Shown: in pieces, positions 8,565 to 15,845 of the stretch
How positions within the stretch are numbered: position 1 is the stretch's first letter
Layout of the letters: each line of letters opens with the position of its first letter
Source: Lachnospiraceae bacterium
Lineage (GTDB): Bacteria; Bacillota; Clostridia; Lachnospirales; Lachnospiraceae
Direction of reading: 5' to 3'
Assembly: GCA_017938485.1 (NCBI GenBank)
Contig: JAGBBM010000136.1
Span: 37,036 to 101,035 of the forward strand
Length of the DNA: 64,000 bases
Notes under the pieces: model-generated
What the model was told of the DNA's origin: nothing
Database searches by the model: none
What the model saw: only the letters and a program-made list of their open reading frames with translations
Position numbers and translations under genes: made by a program

Positions 8565-10229
8565 TTGAAAGGAACAAATAAAAGTTCGGTAAAGATCATT
8601 CCATTAGGAGGACTTGAACAGATAGGAATGAACATTACCGCTATAGAGTATGAGGACAGTATCATAGTAATAGACTGTGGACTGGCCTTCCCTGAGGATG
8701 AGATGTTAGGTATAGATTTAGTTATACCTGATGTGACTTATCTTAAGGAAAATGCTGAAAAGGTAAAAGGACTTGTTGTGACTCATGGACACGAGGATCA
8801 CATCGGTGCAATTCCTTATGTTGAAAATGAAATAAATATGCCAATATATGCTACAAAGCTTACTATGGGTCTTATTGAGAATAAACTCAAAGAACATAAC
8901 AATCTTAATCTTGTAAAAAGAAAGGTTGTTAAGCATGGACAGATTATTAATCTTGGCTGCTTCAGAATAGAATTTATAAGAACTAATCATTCTATAGTTG
9001 ATTCTGCAGCCCTTGCTATATATACACCAGAAGGTATTATTATTCACACTGGTGATTTCAAGGTGGATTTTACACCGGTATTTGGTGAAGCCATAGACTT
9101 GCCTAGACTTGGCGAACTTGGAAAGAAGGGGGTACTTGCCCTTATGGCCGATTCTACCAATGCAGAAAGACCAGGTTACACACAGTCAGAGAAAACTGTA
9201 GGAAAGACCTTCGATAATCTTTTTGCGGATAATAGAGACCACAGAATAATAATTGCCACCTTTGCATCCAATGTGGATAGAGTTCAGCAGATTATTAACT
9301 CTGCTTATAAGTATGGCAGAAAAGTAGTAGTAGAAGGAAGAAGTATGGTTAATATCATACAGACTGCTACAGAACTTGGATATATCAATATCCCTGATAA
9401 CACTTTAATTGAGATTGAGCGTATTAAGGATTATCCGGATGAACAGATAGTTCTTATAACAACAGGTAGTCAGGGAGAGAATATGGCGGCATTATCTCGT
9501 ATAGCGGCCAACATTCACAATAAGATAAGCATTAAGCCGGGAGATGTAGTTATATTTTCATCTAACCCTATCCCTGGCAATGAGAAGGCAGTGTTTAAGG
9601 TTATCAATGAGCTGGAGATGAAGGGCGCTCATGTTGTATTTCAGGATACTCACGTTTCAGGACATGCTTGTCAGGAAGAATTGAAACTTATGTATGCCCT
9701 TACAAAACCTAAGTACGCTATTCCAGTCCATGGAGAGTACAGACATATGAAGAGACATGGTGAACTTGCCGTGGAGATGGGTGTACCTAAGGAGAATGTT
9801 AAATTACTTTCGACAGGAGATGTGCTTGAAATCTCAGAAGATAGGTTTGAGGTAACTGGAAAAGTTCAAGCCCAGGGAATTCTTGTAGATGGACTTGGTG
9901 TAGGTGATGTAGGTAACATAGTTCTTAGGGATAGACAACATTTGTCCCAAAATGGATTACTTATTGTAGTAGTCACATTGGAAAGAGAAAGCAATCAGCT
10001 TTTGGCGGGACCAGACATTATATCCAGAGGATTTGTATACGTGAGAGAGTCTGAAAATCTTATGGATGAGTGCAGGGAAGTTGTTCAGGATGCTTTAGAT
10101 TTTTGCTTGACCAAGGGAATAACAGATTGGGGCAAGATAAAGAATACTATAAAGGATTCTCTGGGAGAGTTCTTGTGGAAAAAGACAAAGAGAAGTCCTA
10201 TGATACTTCCTATAATTACAGAGGTGTAA
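8565..10229 (+). CDS. rnjA: Ribonuclease J (metallo-beta-lactamase/beta-CASP)
   Basis: 5'-3' exo- and endoribonuclease that matures and degrades RNA in the cytosol. 554 residues, the normal length. The zinc motif HGHEDHIGA near residue 74 is the RNase J variant of HxHxDH; DSTNAERPG marks the beta-CASP junction, and GSQGENMAAL and PVHGEYRHM are typical RNase J segments, followed by a C-terminal domain. The start is a TTG at 8565 with GGAGG eight bases upstream. A single J-type gene is seen here; whether a second paralogue exists elsewhere cannot be judged. Confidence 0.95.
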   Translation: MKGTNKSSVKIIPLGGLEQIGMNITAIEYEDSIIVIDCGLAFPEDEMLGIDLVIPDVTYLKENAEKVKGLVVTHGHEDHIGAIPYVENEINMPIYATKLTMGLIENKLKEHNNLNLVKRKVVKHGQIINLGCFRIEFIRTNHSIVDSAALAIYTPEGIIIHTGDFKVDFTPVFGEAIDLPRLGELGKKGVLALMADSTNAERPGYTQSEKTVGKTFDNLFADNRDHRIIIATFASNVDRVQQIINSAYKYGRKVVVEGRSMVNIIQTATELGYINIPDNTLIEIERIKDYPDEQIVLITTGSQGENMAALSRIAANIHNKISIKPGDVVIFSSNPIPGNEKAVFKVINELEMKGAHVVFQDTHVSGHACQEELKLMYALTKPKYAIPVHGEYRHMKRHGELAVEMGVPKENVKLLSTGDVLEISEDRFEVTGKVQAQGILVDGLGVGDVGNIVLRDRQHLSQNGLLIVVVTLERESNQLLAGPDIISRGFVYVRESENLMDECREVVQDALDFCLTKGITDWGKIKNTIKDSLGEFLWKKTKRSPMILPIITEV

Positions 10230-10232
10230 CAT

Positions 10233-10571
10233 ATGAAGAAGGTTATTACTGAAAGTAAAATATTGAATGAACATATAAAGAATTCGGAAGAATATAAAAA
10301 GTATATTTCTACAAAAAGAAGATTGTGCGAAAACATAGAATTATGTAATAAGCTAAAGGAATTCAGAAGAAAAAATTATGAGCTGCAGAATCGTCAAGGG
10401 GTCAACCCTTATGATGAAGTGCTGAATTTAGTGTTAGAGTATGATGAATTGCTTCACAACTCTATTGTAAACGAGTTCCTTATAGCTGAACAGCATATAT
10501 GTAGAATGATGCAGACAGTATATAATTCTATTGCAGAAGGATTGGAGTTTGATTATTTAGATGAGCAGTAA
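10233..10571 (+). CDS. YlbF/YmcA (DUF964) family protein
   Basis: 112-residue helical protein with the YlbF/YmcA pattern: an N-terminal helix with ILNEHIKNSEEYKKY, then KLKEFRRKNYELQ and a C-terminal helix ending in an acidic tail. In Bacillus YlbF, YmcA and YaaT form a complex that helps RNase Y and biofilm/sporulation control, so co-location with RNase J is suggestive. Which paralogue this corresponds to cannot be decided. The ATG is three bases after the rnjA stop, and the last 11 bases overlap the next gene. Confidence 0.8.
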   Translation: MKKVITESKILNEHIKNSEEYKKYISTKRRLCENIELCNKLKEFRRKNYELQNRQGVNPYDEVLNLVLEYDELLHNSIVNEFLIAEQHICRMMQTVYNSIAEGLEFDYLDEQ

Positions 10572-10974
10572 GAAGAAAAAACAAAAAAAAGGTGCAGATG
10601 AGGTTGTGAAGATTGGACTTAAAAAATCCATGGGATTTACAGGCGGTCTTCTCATAAATGTCTTAATTGTATATTTGGTAGTTAAGGTATTTTCATTTTC
10701 TTTTGATTTTGCCTACAGTGTGTTTGGTGACTCTAGTAAGGAGCCTGCATCTAGAGAGTATATAATTATAGAGATACCAGCGGATTCTTCCGCCCTTGAT
10801 ATAGGTAAGGCATTGGAAGATGGTGGAGTTATAGAGAATAAGTATGCCTTCGTATTAAAGGTTAAGCTTAAAGGCTATGGCCCTATGATTATACCTGGTA
10901 AGTATGGTTTATCTCCATCTATGTCTTTGCAGGAAATACTTAATATCATATGTAGATTGGAAGAGGAGGAGTAA
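10561..10974 (+). CDS. MltG/YceG-like membrane protein lacking the catalytic domain
   Basis: 137 residues: a Lys-rich cytosolic start, one membrane segment at about 27-50, then a short extracellular module (IIIEIPADSSALDIGKALEDGGVIENKY, shown here as a pattern of a LysM-like fold) resembling the first subdomain of the endolytic murein transglycosylase MltG. The large catalytic domain with the essential Glu is absent; the protein stops after the MSLQEILNII segment. Small MltG-like proteins of this kind are common in Lachnospiraceae, so this is probably a stable variant and not a fresh truncation. It may bind glycan or a partner; no enzymatic activity is expected. It overlaps the ylbF-like gene by 11 bases. 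Confidence 0.65.
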   Translation: MSSKKKKQKKGADEVVKIGLKKSMGFTGGLLINVLIVYLVVKVFSFSFDFAYSVFGDSSKEPASREYIIIEIPADSSALDIGKALEDGGVIENKYAFVLKVKLKGYGPMIIPGKYGLSPSMSLQEILNIICRLEEEE

Positions 10975-10977
10975 TCC

Positions 10978-11622
10978 TTGCTTAGTTTAGATAGAATATC
11001 CTCTTTTGTAAGGTCCTTTATTAAGGATGATGAGGGAAAAATTGGGGATATATATAACGATGCAATTAAAAGAGGAGTTCCTGTTATAAAACCAGAAACG
11101 AGAGAATTTTTAAAGACTCAGCTGCTGATTCATAAACCTATGAGAATATTGGAGGTGGGAACAGCAGTTGGTTATTCCTCTCTTTTTATGAGTCAGTTCT
11201 TAAGCGATGATGCTACTATAGATACCATAGAACTTAGCGAAGAAAGAGTCATAGAAGCTAGAGGTAACATAGAGGCATTGGGAAAAGAAGACACTATTAC
11301 CGTTCATCAAGGAGATGCGGCTTTAGTGTTAAAGGAGCTTAAAACAGATGCTTATGATTTTGCCTTTGTAGATGCGGCAAAAGGACAATATATATATTAT
11401 TATCCGGAGATTATGCGTCTTGTTAAGAGTGGTGGAGTCATTATATCTGACAACGTATTACAGGAAGGTGAGGTTTTAGAGTCTCATTTTCTCGTTGAAA
11501 AAAGAAATAGAACTATACATGACCGTATGCGAGAGTATTTGTATACTATCACCCACGATGAGAGGGTAGATACAGCGGTGCTTTCGATAGGAGATGGCGT
11601 GGCGGTTAGTGTGAAGAGATAA
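10978..11622 (+). CDS. SAM-dependent O-methyltransferase (YrrM/COG4122 family)
   Basis: 214-residue class I methyltransferase of the catechol-O-methyltransferase-like family. SAM-binding motif I is ILEVGTAVGYSSLFM near residue 59; the acidic residue that binds the ribose is in IDTIELSEERV, and FVDAAKGQYIYYY is the metal-binding FVDAxK site typical of the family. The TTG start at 10978 has GGAGGAG just upstream. In Bacillus yrrM lies next to the U32 peptidase genes yrrN/yrrO involved in tRNA hydroxyuridine (ho5U/mo5U) formation; TrmR (YrrM) makes the mo5U methylation. The nearby U32 gene makes the same role plausible here. Confidence 0.85.
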   Translation: MLSLDRISSFVRSFIKDDEGKIGDIYNDAIKRGVPVIKPETREFLKTQLLIHKPMRILEVGTAVGYSSLFMSQFLSDDATIDTIELSEERVIEARGNIEALGKEDTITVHQGDAALVLKELKTDAYDFAFVDAAKGQYIYYYPEIMRLVKSGGVIISDNVLQEGEVLESHFLVEKRNRTIHDRMREYLYTITHDERVDTAVLSIGDGVAVSVKR

Positions 11623-11643
11623 TGAAGAGAGAGGTTGGGGAAA

Positions 11644-13008
11644 ATGGCAAATATTAAAGGTTTGTTTAGTAAAGAAATTGATTTGAAGTTTTGGAAACGC
11701 GATGAGGAAAATGTTTATACTGGGTTGTTGTGCTTTTTTTTGGTGTCTATTCCTGTTGTTGAGTTGATTAGCGAGATTTTGGGAAGAACATATTATTACC
11801 AAGAATCGTTGGTTAGATTTATAGGAATAGCACTTCTTTTGGTATCTATGATTTTCTTATTTACAAAGAAAACACATATTTTTGTTATCTCAGATTTATT
11901 TCTTGCGTTGTCAGTGTTGTTCTCTATTATTTCAATAATATTTTCGCAGGATCTAGAGGCTTCTCTTACCGGTGCGTATTTACATAATGCTGAAGATCCT
12001 TTGCAAGTATTGGCATATTTTATGATTTTTTTTATGGCTACCCAAGTATCAAGGATAGAAAATGTGAAAAAGATTTTTGTAGCAATATTGATTGTAATGT
12101 CCCTACAAGTAATACCGGGATTTCTGCAACATTTTGATGCGTGGCCTTATGAAGATTTCTTGGGTAGAGAGGTTCCGGGATCATATGGTTTAACACAGCA
12201 TTATAATTATTTTGCGTCACTGATGGTTATGTTTTCGGCATTAAGTACTATGGTATTTATACTGAAAAAAAATAAATATAAATGTTTATGGTTCGGGATA
12301 GCGACGTTTTGCTTTTTAGTAACAATGTATTCGTGGTGTAGATTGGCATGGGTAGGCCTCATAACATATTTGCTGTTTATTGTTTTATTTGAGATTATCC
12401 AAAAGAAGAATAATAAAGAGTCTGTAATATCAAAAAAACGATTTATTATTATAATATGTACCTTTGCTTTGATTTGTGTATACTTGATTATTTTTGATGA
12501 TGTTATAGTGTCTCAAGTTGTCGAGACTACAAAAGAAATTTCCGGAGAAGAAGGAAAAGTTATTGCTAATGGAAGAGCATATATTTGGAGAGTTGGTTTG
12601 GCTGCACTAGATGGTCATTGGTTTACGGGTATTGGCTTTGATAATTATGTGGATGCGTTTTACATAAGAGAAGACTTGTGTGTTGGATGGGTTGGATATA
12701 AAGGTCATAATGAATATATACACATGTTGGTTACACAGGGTATATTTTCTGCGTTAAATTACATTGCCTTTTGTATGTATATATTTTTTCATGGATGTAA
12801 AAAAGTTATGAATAATGAAGAAAGTACACATAGAAAAATCACTATATATATATTGTTGGCTATGATAATTGCTTATTTTGCCCAAGCATGCTTTAATCAT
12901 AGCGTAACTAATATCGCCCCATATAAATGGCTTGTTATGGGACTGCTGGTATCAAGAGGTGGTCAAAAAGTTTTATTTAGAAGTAAAGAGGGGAAGATGG
13001 AGAATTGA
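11644..13008 (+). CDS. O-antigen ligase/polymerase-like integral membrane protein (Wzy_C family)
   Basis: 454 residues, about ten to eleven membrane segments separated by one larger outer loop (about 270-350) containing NGRAYIWRVGLAAL and GFDNYVDAF, a pattern of WaaL/Wzy-type ligases (the short RxxxW-type motif followed by GxGxxxY/F). Such proteins join or polymerise lipid-linked glycans at the outer face of the membrane. The ATG at 11644 follows GAGAGG; a TTG at 11635 is the alternative. The gene stands alone among housekeeping genes and its T- and A-rich, less biased codon use differs from its neighbours, which suggests later insertion. Substrate unknown. Confidence 0.75.
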   Translation: MANIKGLFSKEIDLKFWKRDEENVYTGLLCFFLVSIPVVELISEILGRTYYYQESLVRFIGIALLLVSMIFLFTKKTHIFVISDLFLALSVLFSIISIIFSQDLEASLTGAYLHNAEDPLQVLAYFMIFFMATQVSRIENVKKIFVAILIVMSLQVIPGFLQHFDAWPYEDFLGREVPGSYGLTQHYNYFASLMVMFSALSTMVFILKKNKYKCLWFGIATFCFLVTMYSWCRLAWVGLITYLLFIVLFEIIQKKNNKESVISKKRFIIIICTFALICVYLIIFDDVIVSQVVETTKEISGEEGKVIANGRAYIWRVGLAALDGHWFTGIGFDNYVDAFYIREDLCVGWVGYKGHNEYIHMLVTQGIFSALNYIAFCMYIFFHGCKKVMNNEESTHRKITIYILLAMIIAYFAQACFNHSVTNIAPYKWLVMGLLVSRGGQKVLFRSKEGKMEN

Positions 13009-13012
13009 GAGT

Positions 13013-14278
13013 ATGAATAACTATGCTAGTAAAAAACCTGAACTTTTAATACCAGCAGGCAGCTTGGATGTATTAAAGGTTGCAATTGATTATGGTGCTG
13101 ATGCAGTGTATATAGGTGGCCAAAAGTTTGGCTTACGTGCGAAGGCAGGTAATTTTACAATTGAAGAGATGATTGCTGGAGCGGATTATGTGCATGCAGC
13201 AGGAAAGAAACTCTATGTAACTGTAAATATTTTTGCCCATAATGATGATATAGAAGGGGTAAGGAAATATTTTAATGATATTAAAGATGCCGGTCTTGAA
13301 GAAAAGATAGATGCATTTATTATATCAGACCCAGGTATATTTACTCTTGCAAAAGAGATATTACCGGGGATAGAGATTCACATAAGTACTCAGTCTAATA
13401 ATACCAATTATCTTACCTATAATTTTTGGTACAAGATGGGGGCGACGAGAGTTGTTGCTGCAAGAGAACTTTCTCTTAAGGAGATAAGAACTATTAGAGA
13501 TAACATACCTGCTGACATGGAGATAGAGGCGTTTATGCATGGAGCTATGTGCATTTCCTATTCTGGAAGATGTTTACTGAGTAGTTACTTTACTGGCAGA
13601 GATGCGAATAAGGGAGCATGTACCCATCCATGCAGATGGAAGTATTCTATTGTGGAGGAGAAACGTCCGGGAGAATATTTACCTGTTGAAGAAGACGATA
13701 GAGGAACATATATATTCAATTCAAAAGATTTATGTATGATTGATTATATTCCGGAGATGATTGATGCGGGTATTAATTCCTTTAAGATAGAGGGACGTAT
13801 GAAAACGGCTCTATATGTGGCAGTAGTTACTAGAACTTATAGACAGGCTATAGATGATTATTTTACATCAGAGGAATTATATAGAAGCAGAAAATCCTAT
13901 TATGACGAAGAGATATCTGCATGTACTTTCAGACAGTTTACTACAGGATTTTATTTTGGTAAGACCGATGAGAATTCTCAGATATACGACAATAATACGT
14001 ATATCAAGAATTATACCTATCTGGGAACAGTAGAAGATATAACTGAAGATGGGTTAGTGGTTATTCATCAAAAAAACAAGTTCTTGGTAGGCGATGAAGT
14101 AAGCTTTATGTTGTTTGATGGAACAAATGCAGAAGCTAGGGTGGAAGCTATCTATGACGAACGAATGAGCTCCATGGAATCTGCCCCACACCCAAAACAA
14201 CTGCTCTATATCAGATTTAACAATAGCTCAATGATAGAAAAAGGAATGATTATACGTTCAAAGCACTGCGAAGCTTAA
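13013..14278 (+). CDS. Peptidase U32 family protein (tRNA hydroxylation / TrhP type likely)
   Basis: 421 residues. The N-terminus PELLIPAGSLDVLKVAIDYGADAVYIGG and the signature segment around SYSGRCLLSSYFTGRDANKG (positions 13556-13615) are diagnostic of U32. The conserved Cys residues near 180-205 fit Fe-S or structural sites proposed for the family. In Bacillus and E. coli U32 proteins TrhP1/P2 and TrhP form 5-hydroxyuridine in tRNA; the nearby yrrM-like methyltransferase supports that role over proteolysis. The ATG at 13013 is four bases after the ligase stop; an upstream in-frame ATG would overlap the ligase and is rejected. The 3' end overlaps sigK by 29 bases, tail to tail. Confidence 0.88.
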   Translation: MNNYASKKPELLIPAGSLDVLKVAIDYGADAVYIGGQKFGLRAKAGNFTIEEMIAGADYVHAAGKKLYVTVNIFAHNDDIEGVRKYFNDIKDAGLEEKIDAFIISDPGIFTLAKEILPGIEIHISTQSNNTNYLTYNFWYKMGATRVVAARELSLKEIRTIRDNIPADMEIEAFMHGAMCISYSGRCLLSSYFTGRDANKGACTHPCRWKYSIVEEKRPGEYLPVEEDDRGTYIFNSKDLCMIDYIPEMIDAGINSFKIEGRMKTALYVAVVTRTYRQAIDDYFTSEELYRSRKSYYDEEISACTFRQFTTGFYFGKTDENSQIYDNNTYIKNYTYLGTVEDITEDGLVVIHQKNKFLVGDEVSFMLFDGTNAEARVEAIYDERMSSMESAPHPKQLLYIRFNNSSMIEKGMIIRSKHCEA

Positions 14279-14873
14279 GCAGTGCTTTTTTTTCTATTCT
14301 AGAAACGTAGGAACGAGAAATGCCAAGAAGGTTGGCTATATCTTTTTGCGTCATTTCATCGTGAGAAAACAAACCGTATCGAAGAATGAGAACTTTTTGT
14401 TCCCGTTGGTCTAAAATGGAAAAAAACATATGGGATATCTGGTTGATACTATCTGAGGTTATAATATTGTGAAGGATGTTTTCGTCATCCGTACTAATAA
14501 TATCCATAAGACTTATTTCGTTGCCTTCCTTGTCTGTTCCTATAGGCTCATACAAAGAGACTTCTCTAGCTTCTTTACGTTCCTGCCTGAGACGCATAAG
14601 AAGTTCGTTTTCTATGCATCTGGAGGCGTAGGTTACTAACTTACTTCCTTTTGATGTGTCGTAAGTATTGATTGCTTTGATGAGACCTATTGTGCCAATA
14701 GATATCATATCCTCGGTGCTTCGGTTCCCGGTTTGATATTTTTTTACGATATGTGCAACCAATCTGAGATTGTATTCTACCAATATATTTCTTGCTTCCA
14801 AATTACCACCTTTGGCTAATTCGAGATAATAGGATTCTTCTTCTTGTGATAAAGGGCGTTTAAATGTTTGCAA
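14250..14873 (-). CDS. sigK: RNA polymerase sporulation sigma factor SigK, without pro-sequence
   Basis: Late mother-cell sigma factor. 207 residues with region 2 (RNLRLVAHIV-like ENLRLVAHIVKKY; SIGTIGLIKAINTY; YASRCIENELLM), the SigK/SigE-type linker PIGTDKEGNEISLMDII, and region 4 ending GISRSYVSRIEKKALLKLR. The start is TTG at 14873, directly preceded in frame by a stop codon, so the frame cannot extend upstream. The mature N-terminus (FKRPLSQEEE) therefore begins at once and the roughly 20-residue inhibitory pro-sequence of Bacillus SigK is absent. The gene is intact, not split by a skin element. A GTGAGG ribosome-binding site lies nine bases upstream. Confidence 0.92.
   Translation of the reverse strand: MQTFKRPLSQEEESYYLELAKGGNLEARNILVEYNLRLVAHIVKKYQTGNRSTEDMISIGTIGLIKAINTYDTSKGSKLVTYASRCIENELLMRLRQERKEAREVSLYEPIGTDKEGNEISLMDIISTDDENILHNIITSDSINQISHMFFSILDQREQKVLILRYGLFSHDEMTQKDIANLLGISRSYVSRIEKKALLKLRSALNV
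14262..14293 (+). terminator. Rho-independent terminator after the U32 gene
   Basis: 8-bp stem AGCACTGC (14262-14269) with GCAGTGCT (14279-14286), a nine-base loop and a run of eight T. The hairpin includes the last U32 codons and lies wholly inside the sigK coding region on the other strand. On the minus strand it has no T-run, so it should act only for the plus-strand transcript. Confidence 0.9.
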
Positions 14874-14995
14874 TTATAAAGGCCTCACACAATCCCTCTT
14901 TCTAATATGATATGAAAAAAATGTAAAAAAGTGCTTTTCCAATAAAAAATGATAATATCATAATTACTAGATTTGTTGGCAGATAAATGTGTGCG

Positions 14996-15024
14996 TTGTG
15001 TGATTTGAATATATGTGGTAAAAT
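14996..15024 (+). promoter_or_regulatory. Predicted SigA promoter for the CPBP gene
   Basis: TTGTGT at 14996-15001, a 17-base spacer and TAAAAT at 15019-15024, 55 bases before the ATG. The rest of the 206-base sigK/CPBP intergenic region is A+T-rich; I could not find a convincing SigE or SigK promoter for the minus-strand sigK in it. Confidence 0.45.
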
Positions 15025-15079
15025 ACGTTAAAGAAGATGTGTGAGTATGTAATGTTTTAATATCAAAAGGGGGATAAAT

Positions 15080-15718
15080 ATGAAATTATCCGAAATGAGA
15101 ATAGAACTGAAAAATGAGAAACAGTTTAAGGTATTGCTTGTTGTTATAATTTTTCAGTATTGGCTGATGTATTTATATGATATACTTTGTTACGTGCCGG
15201 GATGGTTGCTTAATAATATAGTATGTGCTTTGATATGCGTACTTATAACCTTACCGTCTTTTTTTGCATACAATAAAATAGGAATATATAAAGAAAAAAT
15301 AGATTTTAAAAATAAAAAACAGTATATGTGGGTATTGCCATGTACTTTGATTTTTTTTGTAGGTTGTTGGCTTGTGATGGGCATTGAAATAAGTGATGGA
15401 TATATGCTACCAAGACAATATATATGGTGTATAATATACTTCTTTTTTATTGTAGCTCCAACAGAGGAGTTTATATATAGAGTATATATGTTGGGTGAGT
15501 TGTCTGTTTTACTAGGGGAATTAAAGTGGATGGCGCCTATTATATCAGGTATGGTATTTGGTTTGATACATATTGTCAATATGGGTTATCAAAATGCATC
15601 TATGAATATAGTTATAGGAATTGCTCTTGGATATATGAAATTATACTGCAAGAATTGTACATTTTTAACCTGCGTTTTGGCGCATGGACTGTATGATTTT
15701 CTTATAACAATAATCTAA
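15080..15718 (+). CDS. CPBP family intramembrane metalloprotease (Rce1/Abi type)
   Basis: 212-residue membrane protein with about six membrane segments. The family motif EEFIYR is at about residues 129-134, followed by FGLIHIVN and HGLYDF, which supply the paired His ligands of the Rce1-like active site. Members include type II CAAX-like proteases and bacteriocin self-immunity proteins. No bacteriocin precursor is adjacent, so the role is open. ATG at 15080 behind AAAGGGGGA. It has its own promoter and is followed by the pilus promoter. Confidence 0.85.
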   Translation: MKLSEMRIELKNEKQFKVLLVVIIFQYWLMYLYDILCYVPGWLLNNIVCALICVLITLPSFFAYNKIGIYKEKIDFKNKKQYMWVLPCTLIFFVGCWLVMGIEISDGYMLPRQYIWCIIYFFFIVAPTEEFIYRVYMLGELSVLLGELKWMAPIISGMVFGLIHIVNMGYQNASMNIVIGIALGYMKLYCKNCTFLTCVLAHGLYDFLITII

Positions 15719-15775
15719 ATAAAAAATAAGTTTAAGTAAAATAGAAAATAATATGAAAACCATTAGTTTTTTTCT

Positions 15776-15803
15776 TTGCAACGAAAGAAAAATATGGTAT
15801 AAT
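15776..15803 (+). promoter_or_regulatory. Predicted SigA promoter of the pilus locus
   Basis: TTGCAA at 15776-15781, a 16-base spacer and a perfect TATAAT at 15798-15803, 43 bases upstream of the pilB start. Confidence 0.6.
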
Positions 15804-15845
15804 ACATCTATATGTATACTATTTTGAAACGAGAGGTATTGGACT

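Noticed and set aside
14250-14873. skin element or disrupted sigK
   Set aside because: The frame is continuous from region 2 to region 4 with no recombinase nearby.
14874-15079. SigE or SigK promoter for sigK
   Set aside because: TCATATT-like boxes occur on the minus strand but no CATACAAT-type -10 at 13-15 bases could be found.
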